The position numbers were made by a program, and so were the translations under genes. From Chania fonticola_B (GTDB taxonomy: Bacteria; Pseudomonadota; Gammaproteobacteria; Enterobacterales; Enterobacteriaceae): a DNA stretch of 64,000 nucleotides. Below are positions 26,460 through 34,096 of this stretch, in pieces; the stretch's first letter is position 1, and every line of letters starts with the position of its first letter. The stretch is from assembly GCF_048537545.1 (NCBI RefSeq), contig NZ_CP183218.1; one strand, written 5' to 3'. The notes under the pieces were generated by a model. That model was not told the origin of the DNA. It saw nothing but the letters and a program-made list of their open reading frames with translations, and made no database searches.

Positions 26460-27401
26460 ATGTCAGAAAATCAAACAATTAGCCAAAAAGCTCAGTACAA
26501 CCTGAACAAACTGCAAAAACGCCTGCGCCGCAACGTGGGTGAAGCTATCGCCGCCTACAACATGATTGAGGAAGGCGATCGCATCATGGTTTGCCTGTCC
26601 GGCGGGAAAGACAGCTATACCATGCTGGAAATCCTGCGCAATCTGCAAAAAAGCGCTCCGGTGAATTTCTCATTGGTCGCGGTGAATCTCGATCAGAAAC
26701 AGCCCGGCTTCCCCGAGCACATCCTGCCAGCCTATCTGGAAAGCCTGGGGGTGGAATATAAGATCGTTGAAGAAAACACCTACAGCATCGTGAAGGATAA
26801 GATCCCGGAAGGCAAAACCACCTGCTCGCTGTGTTCACGCCTGCGCCGCGGTATCCTTTACCGTACCGCCACCGAGCTGGGTGCCACCAAGATTGCCCTT
26901 GGCCACCACCGTGACGATATCCTGCAAACGCTGTTCCTCAACATGTTCTACGGCGGCAAGCTGAAAGGTATGCCACCCAAGTTGATGAGCGACGATGGTA
27001 AACACGTGGTGATCCGCCCGCTGGCCTATTGCCGCGAGAAAGACATCGAGCGTTTCTCGGTAGCGAAAGAATTCCCGATTATCCCGTGCAACCTGTGTGG
27101 TTCACAGCCAAACCTGCAACGCCAGGTGATTGGCGATATGCTGCGCGATTGGGACAAACGCTACCCAGGCCGCATCGAAACCATGTTCAGCGCCATGCAG
27201 AACGTGGTGCCTTCGCATCTGTGCGATACCGAACTGTTTGACTTCAAAGGTATTCACCACGGCAGCGAAGTCGTCGATGGTGGCGATTTGGCGTTTGACC
27301 GTGAAGATATTCCGCTGCAGCCGGTGGGTTGGCAGCCGGAAGACTCGGATGACAACGGCTCGCCCACGTTTGAACGCCTGAACGTGCTGGAAATCAAATA
27401 G
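26460..27401 (+). CDS. ttcA: tRNA 2-thiocytidine synthetase TtcA
   Basis: A 313-residue cytoplasmic enzyme that thiolates cytidine 32 of certain tRNAs using ATP and an iron-sulfur cluster. The PP-loop SGGKDS is at about residues 45-50. The paired CxxC motifs are CSLCSRLRRG and CNLCGSQPNLQ. The length matches E. coli TtcA (311). In E. coli K-12 the Rac prophage is integrated in this gene. Here it is complete and followed directly by its terminator, with no prophage DNA. Confidence 0.97.
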   Translation: MSENQTISQKAQYNLNKLQKRLRRNVGEAIAAYNMIEEGDRIMVCLSGGKDSYTMLEILRNLQKSAPVNFSLVAVNLDQKQPGFPEHILPAYLESLGVEYKIVEENTYSIVKDKIPEGKTTCSLCSRLRRGILYRTATELGATKIALGHHRDDILQTLFLNMFYGGKLKGMPPKLMSDDGKHVVIRPLAYCREKDIERFSVAKEFPIIPCNLCGSQPNLQRQVIGDMLRDWDKRYPGRIETMFSAMQNVVPSHLCDTELFDFKGIHHGSEVVDGGDLAFDREDIPLQPVGWQPEDSDDNGSPTFERLNVLEIK

Positions 27402-27408
27402 TCCCTCT

Positions 27409-27438
27409 CTCCGCCTGTGCCCGCAGGCGGAGGTTTTT
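27409..27438 (+). terminator. Intrinsic terminator of ttcA
   Basis: A 9-bp stem (27409-27417 with 27424-27432) is followed by six T. Confidence 0.9.
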
Positions 27439-27541
27439 TCTCCGCTTAATGTTAGATCCTGTTCACAATTCACGCATAAAGTGCCTGACAGTGCGGTTTT
27501 TACCTTATACTGTTTATTTATACAGTCAAAGGAGACCAACG

Positions 27542-27940
27542 ATGAATATCACCCCCTGCCTTTCCCACGTCTCGCTGGGAACCAACAATTTCGATGCCGC
27601 TGCACAGTTTTACGACCGGGTTCTCGGGGCGTTAGGCTGCCGACGCGTGCTGGAACACCCTGGCGCTATCGGCTATGGCCGTGACTATCCTGAATTTTGG
27701 TTGCAACTGCCGATAGATGGCAAACCCGCAGGCACCGCGAACGGCGTGCATATTGGCTTCTTCGCCACCAGCAAGCAGCAGGTTGATGAGTTTTATCAGC
27801 AGGCGGTCGCCGCTGGGGCACAAGGAGACGGTGCACCGGGGTCACGGCCACATTACGGTGCCGCCTATTACGGCTGTTTCGTCCGCGATCTCGATGGCCA
27901 CAAGATAGAGGCCAGCTTCTGGGATGAAAGCGCGGCTTAG
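27542..27940 (+). CDS. VOC-superfamily (glyoxalase-like) protein
   Basis: A 132-residue protein with the paired beta-alpha-beta-beta-beta modules of the vicinal-oxygen-chelate superfamily. The first module includes HVSLGTNNFDAAAQFYDRVL and the second VHIGFFATSKQQVDEFYQQAVAAGA, ending GCFVRDLDGHKIEA. Probable metal ligands are His in SHVSLG, His in GVHIGF and Glu near the end (KIEASFW). Members range from lyases to dioxygenases to fosfomycin/bleomycin resistance proteins, and the substrate cannot be told. The start at 27542 follows AAAGGAGA. It stands alone after ttcA. Confidence 0.88.
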   Translation: MNITPCLSHVSLGTNNFDAAAQFYDRVLGALGCRRVLEHPGAIGYGRDYPEFWLQLPIDGKPAGTANGVHIGFFATSKQQVDEFYQQAVAAGAQGDGAPGSRPHYGAAYYGCFVRDLDGHKIEASFWDESAA

Positions 27941-27995
27941 CCTAATCGGGCGGCGTGTTGTTAATTGGGCGATCTTGGACGGCATGTCGCTAACT

Positions 27996-28015
27996 GGGCG
28001 CAGCATGCAGCGCCC
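27996..28015. repeat. Near-palindromic intergenic repeat
   Basis: GGGCGCAGCATGCAGCGCCC is symmetrical except for two A-A positions. I recall this as a common intergenic element in Serratia and Yersinia. It is preceded at 27947-27995 by two imperfect copies of a GGCRTGTYGYTAAYTGGGCG-like unit. Confidence 0.5.
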
Positions 28016-28063
28016 CTACGGAGTGAGCCGGTTGTTTGGGATTCGCCAAAGGGAAAAAAGCAT

Positions 28064-28188
28064 AAAAAAATGCCGGTGATTAAACCGGCATCGTATTGAA
28101 TTAAATGTGCTATGCAATAATTCTAAAAATAAGTAAATAAAACAATTATGGAGCGCAACGCCCATCGCTTGACGTTGCATTCACCTGC
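28064..28188 (-). ncRNA. fnrS: FnrS small RNA
   Basis: About 125 bases. The 5' part (28188 downward) begins GCAGGTGAATGCAACGTC and continues through AAGCGATGGGCGTTGCGCTC, identical to the conserved start of E. coli FnrS, including its seed regions. The middle (TGCATAGCACA) is also conserved. The 3' end is a stem ATGCCGGT/ACCGGCAT (28070-28077 with 28084-28091) with a run of T. FnrS is an Hfq-dependent sRNA induced by FNR without oxygen; it represses mRNAs of aerobic functions such as sodB. It lies beside zntB, as in E. coli, although here on the 3' side of that gene. An FNR site is centred about 42 bases upstream of the start. Confidence 0.93.
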
Positions 28189-28223
28189 GGGAGTAAGAAT
28201 GCCGCAGTTCGCGTAAGCAAATG

Positions 28224-28237
28224 TTGATACTGCTCAA
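28224..28237 (-). promoter_or_regulatory. FNR box of fnrS
   Basis: On the minus strand TTGAGCAGTATCAA matches TTGAT-N4-ATCAA with one change. Its centre is about 42 bases before the predicted fnrS start, the class II activation distance for FNR. Confidence 0.82.
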
Positions 28238-28267
28238 CTTTACTCGCGTTTTCGCCACTATTTGTCG

Positions 28268-29251
28268 TTACAACCAGCGGCTACGCCTCAGCCACCAGGC
28301 AACGCCCCCGACCAATGCCACTAACATAAAGCAGAAAGAGGCAAACGCCAGCGGGCTACCGCTGCCTGGGATCCCCCCCAGGTTGACTCCGAACAGCCCA
28401 GTCAGGAAAGTGGTTGGCAGGAAGACCATCGCCATCAGCGACATGGTGTAAGTACGGCGGTTCATGGCATCGGCCATCACGGTAGTGATCTCATCAGACA
28501 GGATCGCCGTACGGGCGATACTGCCATCCAGATCATCTAATCCGCGCCCCAGGCGATCGGCAATGTCCTGCATGCGGCGACGCTCATCGTCATTCATCCA
28601 CGGCAGGCGGTCACTCGCTAAACGCGAGAAAACATCGCGCTGCGGGGCCATGTAGCGGCGAAGCACAATCAACTGTTTGCGGATCAGCGCCAATTGCCCA
28701 CGCTCAGGGATTTGCTGCTCTAATAGTGCATCTTCCAGATCGATGATCTTGTCATGCAGATCTTCGATGAATTCACTGGTGTGATCGGTGAGAGCATCAG
28801 CGATTTCTACCAGCCAGTTACCGCTATTAATCGGCCCCTGGCCATTGCGCAATTCATTGACCACCTCATCGATCGAGTAGACCTTACGATGGCGGGTGGA
28901 GATAATCATCTTATCGTTGATATAAACGCGGAACGTCACCAGTTGGTCAGGCCGCGAGTCCGTGTTGAAATTGATGCCACGCAGCGTGATCAGCGTCCCG
29001 TCGCCCAACCGGGTGACGCGTGGCCGGGTGCTTTCCCCCGCCAGCGCTTGTCTTACCAGATCCGGCAGCAGCGGCGTGTTGGCAAGCCACTCGGCGCTGG
29101 CCGGATGGGCATAGTCCAGATGCAGCCAGCACGGCTCCTCGCTGGTGATCTTATCGTCATCCTCAATTGGCGTGGTGCCACCCTTGCCGTCGAGTTGATA
29201 GGCATAGACCGCGTCGGGCACCTGCAGTTCGCGCCCCTCTATGACATCCAT
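28268..29251 (-). CDS. zntB: Zinc transport protein ZntB
   Basis: A 327-residue CorA-superfamily inner-membrane protein, the same length as E. coli ZntB. The large N-terminal cytoplasmic domain is followed by two C-terminal membrane segments, with the signature GVN in FLTGLFGVNLGGIPG between them. It forms pentamers; E. coli ZntB has been described as a Zn2+/H+ importer, earlier as an exporter. FnrS lies just past its stop, so zntB transcripts must stop before or run through the sRNA gene. Confidence 0.95.
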   Translation of the reverse strand: MDVIEGRELQVPDAVYAYQLDGKGGTTPIEDDDKITSEEPCWLHLDYAHPASAEWLANTPLLPDLVRQALAGESTRPRVTRLGDGTLITLRGINFNTDSRPDQLVTFRVYINDKMIISTRHRKVYSIDEVVNELRNGQGPINSGNWLVEIADALTDHTSEFIEDLHDKIIDLEDALLEQQIPERGQLALIRKQLIVLRRYMAPQRDVFSRLASDRLPWMNDDERRRMQDIADRLGRGLDDLDGSIARTAILSDEITTVMADAMNRRTYTMSLMAMVFLPTTFLTGLFGVNLGGIPGSGSPLAFASFCFMLVALVGGVAWWLRRSRWL

Positions 29252-29340
29252 TCAAAACCCTCATTATTTTGCCGTTGATACAGAGTCTAGCGTTATTGCC
29301 TTAGGGATCAAAGTGGCAACGCCATAACGGGATCTTAAAG

Positions 29341-29367
29341 TAAAAAGCCCCCGCGTTGGCGAGGGCT
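29341..29367 (-). terminator. Intrinsic terminator of mppA
   Basis: Read on the minus strand, a 9-bp GC-rich stem with one mismatch (29359-29367 with 29346-29354) around a 4-base loop leads into TTTTTA. Confidence 0.75.
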
Positions 29368-29392
29368 TGGGCAGGCGTCAGGACTCTGAACA

Positions 29393-31027
29393 TCAATGTT
29401 TCAGAATATACATTTCCTGGCTGTAGGCGACATCTTCTGGGTTAGTGATTGGATAACCTTTCACCCAAGGTTTGATCAGACGCCCGTTGGTATATTGATA
29501 GATCGGGGCGATGGGGGCCTCGGCCGCAATCATCTGCTCGGCCTTGTTATAATCCGCTGTTAACGCCGTTGGGTCAGTCTCGCGACTGGCATCGGCCAAC
29601 AGGCGGTCGTATTGCGGGCTGTTAAATTTGGCGATATTCCCGCTGTGTGAAGAGGTCAGCAGCGACAGGAAGGTCGAGGCCTCGTTGTAATCCCCCACCC
29701 AGGAGGCACGAACCACGTCGAAATTGCCGGTGTTACGGCTGTCGATATAGGTTTTCCACTCCTGATTTTGCAGTTTAACGTCAACACCCAAGGTTTGCTT
29801 CCACATTGACGCCACGGCAATGGCAATCTTTTGGTGGCTCTCTGAGGTGTTATACAGCAGGGTCAATTTCAGGGGATGGTTCGGGCCATAACCTGCCGCC
29901 TGCATCAGCGCCTTGGCTTGCTCGTTCAACTCTTCCTGCGACTGTTGCTGCAGCAGGCTGGTTTCCGGCTTAAAGCCCGCAGTGACATCAGGGGTGAAGT
30001 GGTAGGCCGGTTTCTCGCCGGTGCCCAGCACTTTTTCGGCGATGATTTTACGATCGATAGCGTAAGACAAGGCTTTGCGCACCCGTACGTCATTGGTTGG
30101 CGCACGTTGGGTATTGAACGCGTAGTAATAAGTGCCGAGTTGATCCGGCGTGTAAACCTGGTCTGGGATATCCTTCAACAGCTTCTGGTACATGTTTTTC
30201 GGGAAGGATTCGGTAATATCGATATCACCAGCCTGATAACGCTTGGTGGCGTTAGATTCCTGGTTGATCGGTACAAAGGTCACCTTGGTCAACACCGTGT
30301 GTTTATGATCCCAATAATGGTTGTTCGGCACCAGTACCAGTTTCTCGTTAACCACTCGCTCTTGCAGTTTGAATGCGCCGTTGCCTACCAGATTACCCAC
30401 TTTGGTCCAATCGTTGCCGTATTGCTCAACCACGGCTTTGGGGACTGGGAACAGGCTGAAGTTCGCCGTCAGGCTGACAAAATAGGGCACAGGCTTGTTC
30501 AACTGCACTTTTAGCGTATGGTCATCCACTGCCACCACGCCAAGCTTATCGATGGGCAGCTTACCGGCGATAATCTCTTCGGCATTCTGGATCCCGGCTA
30601 GCTGAGCAAACCAGGCAAACGGCGACAGGCTTTTCGGATCGACCAGCCGTTGCCAGCTATAAACGAAGTCTTTCGCCGTGACAGGGTCACCGTTGGACCA
30701 GCGGGCATCTTTGCGCAGCGTGAAGATATAGGTCTGGTTATCCGAGGTCTGCCAGCGGGTGGCGACACCGGGGATCACTTTGCCATGCGCGTCCTGATTC
30801 ACCAGCCCTTCAAACAGATCGCGTGCCACCTGCGCTTCTGGCAGGCCCACGGCTTTAATCGGATCGAGCGACGCCGGCTCATCTTTGATGTGCCGCACGA
30901 TCTCCTGTTTCTCCGCCAGAGCGGTACCTGGGGGAACCTGAGCTGCCATAGCACCACTAATACCCGCGCTGATGGTGACCGCGCAAAGCGTTAAACGAAA
31001 ACTCGCCAGAATTTTTCTTCTCGTCAT
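29393..31027 (-). CDS. mppA: Periplasmic murein-tripeptide/oligopeptide-binding protein MppA
   Basis: A 544-residue solute-binding protein of the OppA family with signal peptide (cleavage after about residue 28, SGAMA) and the family pattern EPASLDPIKAVGLPEAQVARDLFEGL near the mature start. MppA binds the recycled tripeptide L-Ala-D-Glu-meso-DAP and passes it to the Opp permease. An OppA identity is possible on sequence alone. The position beside mpaA, ycjG and tpx, as in E. coli, argues for MppA, and together these genes recover and break down murein peptides. It has its own terminator. Confidence 0.85.
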   Translation of the reverse strand: MTRRKILASFRLTLCAVTISAGISGAMAAQVPPGTALAEKQEIVRHIKDEPASLDPIKAVGLPEAQVARDLFEGLVNQDAHGKVIPGVATRWQTSDNQTYIFTLRKDARWSNGDPVTAKDFVYSWQRLVDPKSLSPFAWFAQLAGIQNAEEIIAGKLPIDKLGVVAVDDHTLKVQLNKPVPYFVSLTANFSLFPVPKAVVEQYGNDWTKVGNLVGNGAFKLQERVVNEKLVLVPNNHYWDHKHTVLTKVTFVPINQESNATKRYQAGDIDITESFPKNMYQKLLKDIPDQVYTPDQLGTYYYAFNTQRAPTNDVRVRKALSYAIDRKIIAEKVLGTGEKPAYHFTPDVTAGFKPETSLLQQQSQEELNEQAKALMQAAGYGPNHPLKLTLLYNTSESHQKIAIAVASMWKQTLGVDVKLQNQEWKTYIDSRNTGNFDVVRASWVGDYNEASTFLSLLTSSHSGNIAKFNSPQYDRLLADASRETDPTALTADYNKAEQMIAAEAPIAPIYQYTNGRLIKPWVKGYPITNPEDVAYSQEMYILKH

Positions 31028-31134
31028 GTTAGATATGCCCCAGTTAACCCCATGAATTTTTTATCATATAGCACAAAGATGCCCGCCACCTATAGCCTGG
31101 CGTAACAAGAATGTAAAAAGTGGATGTTTGATCC

Positions 31135-31171
31135 AAAAAAAAGCCCGCAGCCATTATCGGCAATGCGGGCT
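31135..31171 (-). terminator. Intrinsic terminator of the 116-residue protein gene
   Basis: On the minus strand AGCCCGCA (31171-31164) pairs with TGCGGGCT (31149-31142), followed by seven T. Confidence 0.88.
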
Positions 31172-31187
31172 GATTGCTTAGGCAGGA

Positions 31188-31538
31188 TCAGTCGTAAAGA
31201 TGAATACTGGCGATCTTATAGCTGAACTCTTCCCCTTCTTCTTCATCAAAGATGGTGAAATAGCCTTTCTCTACCAACGGGTTGAGATGGATATCGGTTT
31301 TTTGCAACTGGCGTGATTCGGCGTCGTCAAAACCATAATCGAGGAAAAACTCCCCTTTCTGATGATCCACGTGCAAGGTGAACGGATAGTTGGACTCGTC
31401 ACCACGCCCATCGTCATTTTTCACTACGCCAAACCATTCACCCTGGCGGATCTGGTTTTCTGCATCCACGCCGCACAGTAGGGTGATGGTGTCTTTTTCG
31501 TTTTCGCTATAACGCGCGACTATTCTGGCAACTGGCAT
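31188..31538 (-). CDS. Conserved-looking hypothetical acidic protein
   Basis: A 116-residue soluble acidic protein, probably mostly beta (TITLLCGVDAENQIRQGEWFGVV, FTLHVDHQKGEFFLDYGFD), with a Glu-rich patch DEEEGEEF near the end. No signal peptide or membrane segment. I do not recognise a family. It has its own terminator and lies between mppA and the divergent mpaA, so it is a single-gene unit. Good codon use and a conserved-looking setting suggest a real gene. Confidence 0.75.
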   Translation of the reverse strand: MPVARIVARYSENEKDTITLLCGVDAENQIRQGEWFGVVKNDDGRGDESNYPFTLHVDHQKGEFFLDYGFDDAESRQLQKTDIHLNPLVEKGYFTIFDEEEGEEFSYKIASIHLYD

Positions 31539-31685
31539 GTTAAATCCTCTTTATCGTTAGCACTTGCCGATAGTATAACAATAGACATCACTTTATTCGC
31601 TTAACAGACTGGGAAAGATGAGCGAAAGCGTAATACACTCAATAACATCGCATTTCTTTCTGACTTTGGCTTAAAGGGAAACCCC

Positions 31686-32393
31686 ATGACCCAACACAGA
31701 CCGCGCAGTGAGCGTGGCCAGCTGGCAGTTGCAGGTGAAACTTACGGTAAATCGATGTTAGGCGCCCCACTGCTGTATTTCCCGGCGGCCAGAAGCGGCC
31801 CGGATACCGGGTTGGTGATTGCAGGCACCCACGGGGACGAGACTGCCGCAGTGGTGACGTTATCCTGCGCATTGCGCAGTATCGCCCCCGCCCAACTGCG
31901 CCATCATGTGATCCTGGCGGTCAATCCGGATGGTTGCCAGCTTGGGCTGCGCTCCAATGCCAACGGCGTCGATCTGAACCGTAATTTCCCGTCGGCCAAC
32001 TGGCGCTCTGGCGATACGGTCTACCGTTGGAACAGCGCGGCGGAGGCTCGTGACGTGCGGCTCTCCACCGGCGGCAGGCCTGGTTCCGAACCGGAAACCC
32101 AGGGATTATGCCATCTGATCCATCGCCTGAAGCCACGCTGGGTGGTGTCCTTCCATGAGCCATTGGCCTGTATAGAAGATCCGGAAAGCTCCGCGCTGGG
32201 CGTTTGGCTGGCGCATAAGTTTGCCCTGCCGCTGGTGACCAGCGTTGGCTATGAAACCCCGGGTTCATTCGGCAGTTGGTGCGCAGACTTGTCCTTGCCC
32301 TGCATCACCGCCGAGTTCCCGCCGATCTCAGCCGACGCCGCTAGTGAAGACTACCTTGCCGCCATGGTCGAGTTGCTGACCTATGCTGACTAG
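31686..32393 (+). CDS. mpaA: Murein peptide amidase MpaA
   Basis: A 235-residue cytoplasmic zinc carboxypeptidase of family M14 that cuts the gamma-D-glutamyl-DAP bond in murein tripeptide. The zinc ligands lie in GTHGDET (His, Glu) and in SFHEP (His); the substrate-binding Asn-Arg is in DLNRNFPS. The length agrees with E. coli MpaA (242). It ends by overlapping the convergent ycjG stop by 4 bases. Its product is the substrate for YcjG, so the neighbours catalyse successive steps. Confidence 0.93.
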   Translation: MTQHRPRSERGQLAVAGETYGKSMLGAPLLYFPAARSGPDTGLVIAGTHGDETAAVVTLSCALRSIAPAQLRHHVILAVNPDGCQLGLRSNANGVDLNRNFPSANWRSGDTVYRWNSAAEARDVRLSTGGRPGSEPETQGLCHLIHRLKPRWVVSFHEPLACIEDPESSALGVWLAHKFALPLVTSVGYETPGSFGSWCADLSLPCITAEFPPISADAASEDYLAAMVELLTYAD

Positions 32394-33361
32394 CGTGAAA
32401 GCTCAATAGCACCGCACTCAAAGGCCAAACCGGGCACTACGTCTTTTGCCAGCCAGGTTGGGCCATCGAGATCCACAAAACGGGCGCCAGGCACCAACGG
32501 CAACGCCGCCGTAATGGCTCTTGAGGTGCAGAGCATACAGCCAAGCATGATCTCGAAGCCCTGCGCGCGCGCCTGTGTGGCAAGCTGTAATCCTTCGGTC
32601 AGCCCACCGGTTTTATCCAGCTTGATATTGACCATCTGATAACGCCCCACCAACCGAGGCAGATCGCCGCTGGTATGGCAGCTCTCGTCGGCGCAAATCG
32701 GTAATGGATGGATGAAGTTTTCCAGGGCGCTGTCGTCGCTGGCCGGTAAGGGTTGCTCCAGCATCGCCACGCCTAAATCCGCCAGCAGTTGGCAACGCGA
32801 TGCCAAACCTTCCGCCTGCCAGGATTCATTGGCATCGACGATCAACGTCATCTGCGGCACCGCCGTGCGGATCGCCACCAGCCTTTCGCTGATCAGGTGA
32901 TCGTCGAGCTTGATTTTCAGCAGCGTCGCGCCCTGTTGTTCCAGCTCTTTAGCGGCAAACGCCATCGCTTCCGGCGAGCCAATGCTGAGCGTTTGCGCCA
33001 TCACTACTCGTTCCGGCGCGGTAACTCCGCTCAATTGCCACAGATCTTTGCCCGCAAGGCGGCATTCCAAATCCCATAATGCCGAATCGACCGCGTTACG
33101 AGCCGCCCCTGCGGGCATCAGGCGCTGCAACTCCTGCCGGGTTACCCCTTGTGCGATGGCCGTGGACACTTCGGCCAGCTGCTCCATCACTGAGGTTTCG
33201 CTCTCGCCATAGCGCGGATAAGGGGTGCATTCACCGACACCGCACATCCCCTGCTGTTCAATCTCTACCACCACGACTTTGGCTTCGGTCCGGCTACCGC
33301 GTGCGATCACAAAGGCGGTATGCAATGGCCAGGCTTCAGGGTAAAAACGCATGCTTCTCAT
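32390..33361 (-). CDS. ycjG: L-Ala-D/L-Glu epimerase YcjG
   Basis: A 323-residue enolase-superfamily enzyme that epimerises L-Ala-D-Glu to L-Ala-L-Glu in murein-peptide catabolism. Catalytic Lys residues are in LLKIKLDDHL and MVNIKLDKTGG, and metal ligands in VDANESW, MLEQPLP and CADESCH (Asp/Glu). Close in sequence and length to E. coli YcjG (321). The start at 33361 (MRSMRFYPEAWPLHT) aligns with the E. coli start; nine upstream codons are unsupported. It is divergent from tpx. Confidence 0.94.
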   Translation of the reverse strand: MRSMRFYPEAWPLHTAFVIARGSRTEAKVVVVEIEQQGMCGVGECTPYPRYGESETSVMEQLAEVSTAIAQGVTRQELQRLMPAGAARNAVDSALWDLECRLAGKDLWQLSGVTAPERVVMAQTLSIGSPEAMAFAAKELEQQGATLLKIKLDDHLISERLVAIRTAVPQMTLIVDANESWQAEGLASRCQLLADLGVAMLEQPLPASDDSALENFIHPLPICADESCHTSGDLPRLVGRYQMVNIKLDKTGGLTEGLQLATQARAQGFEIMLGCMLCTSRAITAALPLVPGARFVDLDGPTWLAKDVVPGLAFECGAIELSR

Positions 33362-33528
33362 AACGGCTCCCGAGCGAAAAAACCACATAAAGTCAGTCCA
33401 CTATACCTGCAGTTGATAAACTTTATCTATCCAAGGTGCGATTGTTGCCTTAAACTGCTTCGAGATTGTGAACCCGGTGTTAATCGGCTTCACATCTTTG
33501 TATAAACATCGTTGAAAGGAACCGAGCA

Positions 33529-34032
33529 ATGACTCAGACCGTACATTTTCAAGGCAACCCTGTCACTGTAGCAGGCAAACTGCCACAGCAGGGCGAGCAG
33601 GCAAAAAGCTTTACCCTGGTTGCCAAAGACCTGTCAGACGTTGCCCTGAGCAGCTTCGTGGGTAAACGCAAAGTCCTGAACATCTTCCCAAGCATTGATA
33701 CCGGCGTCTGTGCCGCATCGGTGCGTAAATTCAACCAGTTGGCGAGTGGCCTGGATAACACCATGGTCCTGTGTATCTCTTCCGACCTGCCGTTCGCCCA
33801 GTCACGCTTCTGCGGTGCAGAAGGCCTGAACAACGTGGTTACTCTGTCTACCCTGCGCGGCGGTGATTTCAAGCAGGCGTATGGTGTAGAGATTGCCGAA
33901 GGCCCGTTGGCCGGTCTGACCGCACGCGCCGTGGTGGTGCTGGATGGCCAGGACAACGTGCTGTATAGCGAGCTGGTAAACGAAATTACCACCGAGCCAG
34001 ATTATGATGCCGCGCTTGCCGCGCTGAAATAA
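33529..34032 (+). CDS. tpx: Thiol peroxidase Tpx
   Basis: A 167-residue atypical 2-Cys peroxiredoxin that reduces organic peroxides with thioredoxin. Peroxidatic Cys is in FPSIDTGVC (near residue 61) and resolving Cys in SRFCGAEG (near 95). E. coli Tpx is 168 residues. The ribosome binding site is GAAAGGA. It is convergent with tyrR across a shared terminator, as in E. coli. Confidence 0.97.
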   Translation: MTQTVHFQGNPVTVAGKLPQQGEQAKSFTLVAKDLSDVALSSFVGKRKVLNIFPSIDTGVCAASVRKFNQLASGLDNTMVLCISSDLPFAQSRFCGAEGLNNVVTLSTLRGGDFKQAYGVEIAEGPLAGLTARAVVVLDGQDNVLYSELVNEITTEPDYDAALAALK

Positions 34033-34045
34033 GCCTGCAAATACC

Positions 34046-34076
34046 AAAAAGCCCGGTTTTTAAACCGGGCTTTTTT
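34046..34076. terminator. Bidirectional terminator between tpx and tyrR
   Basis: GCCCGGTTT (34051-34059) pairs with AAACCGGGC (34062-34070), flanked by five A on the left and six T on the right, so it serves both convergent genes. Confidence 0.93.
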
Positions 34077-34096
34077 ATACCTGAAATAAAGTAGCG

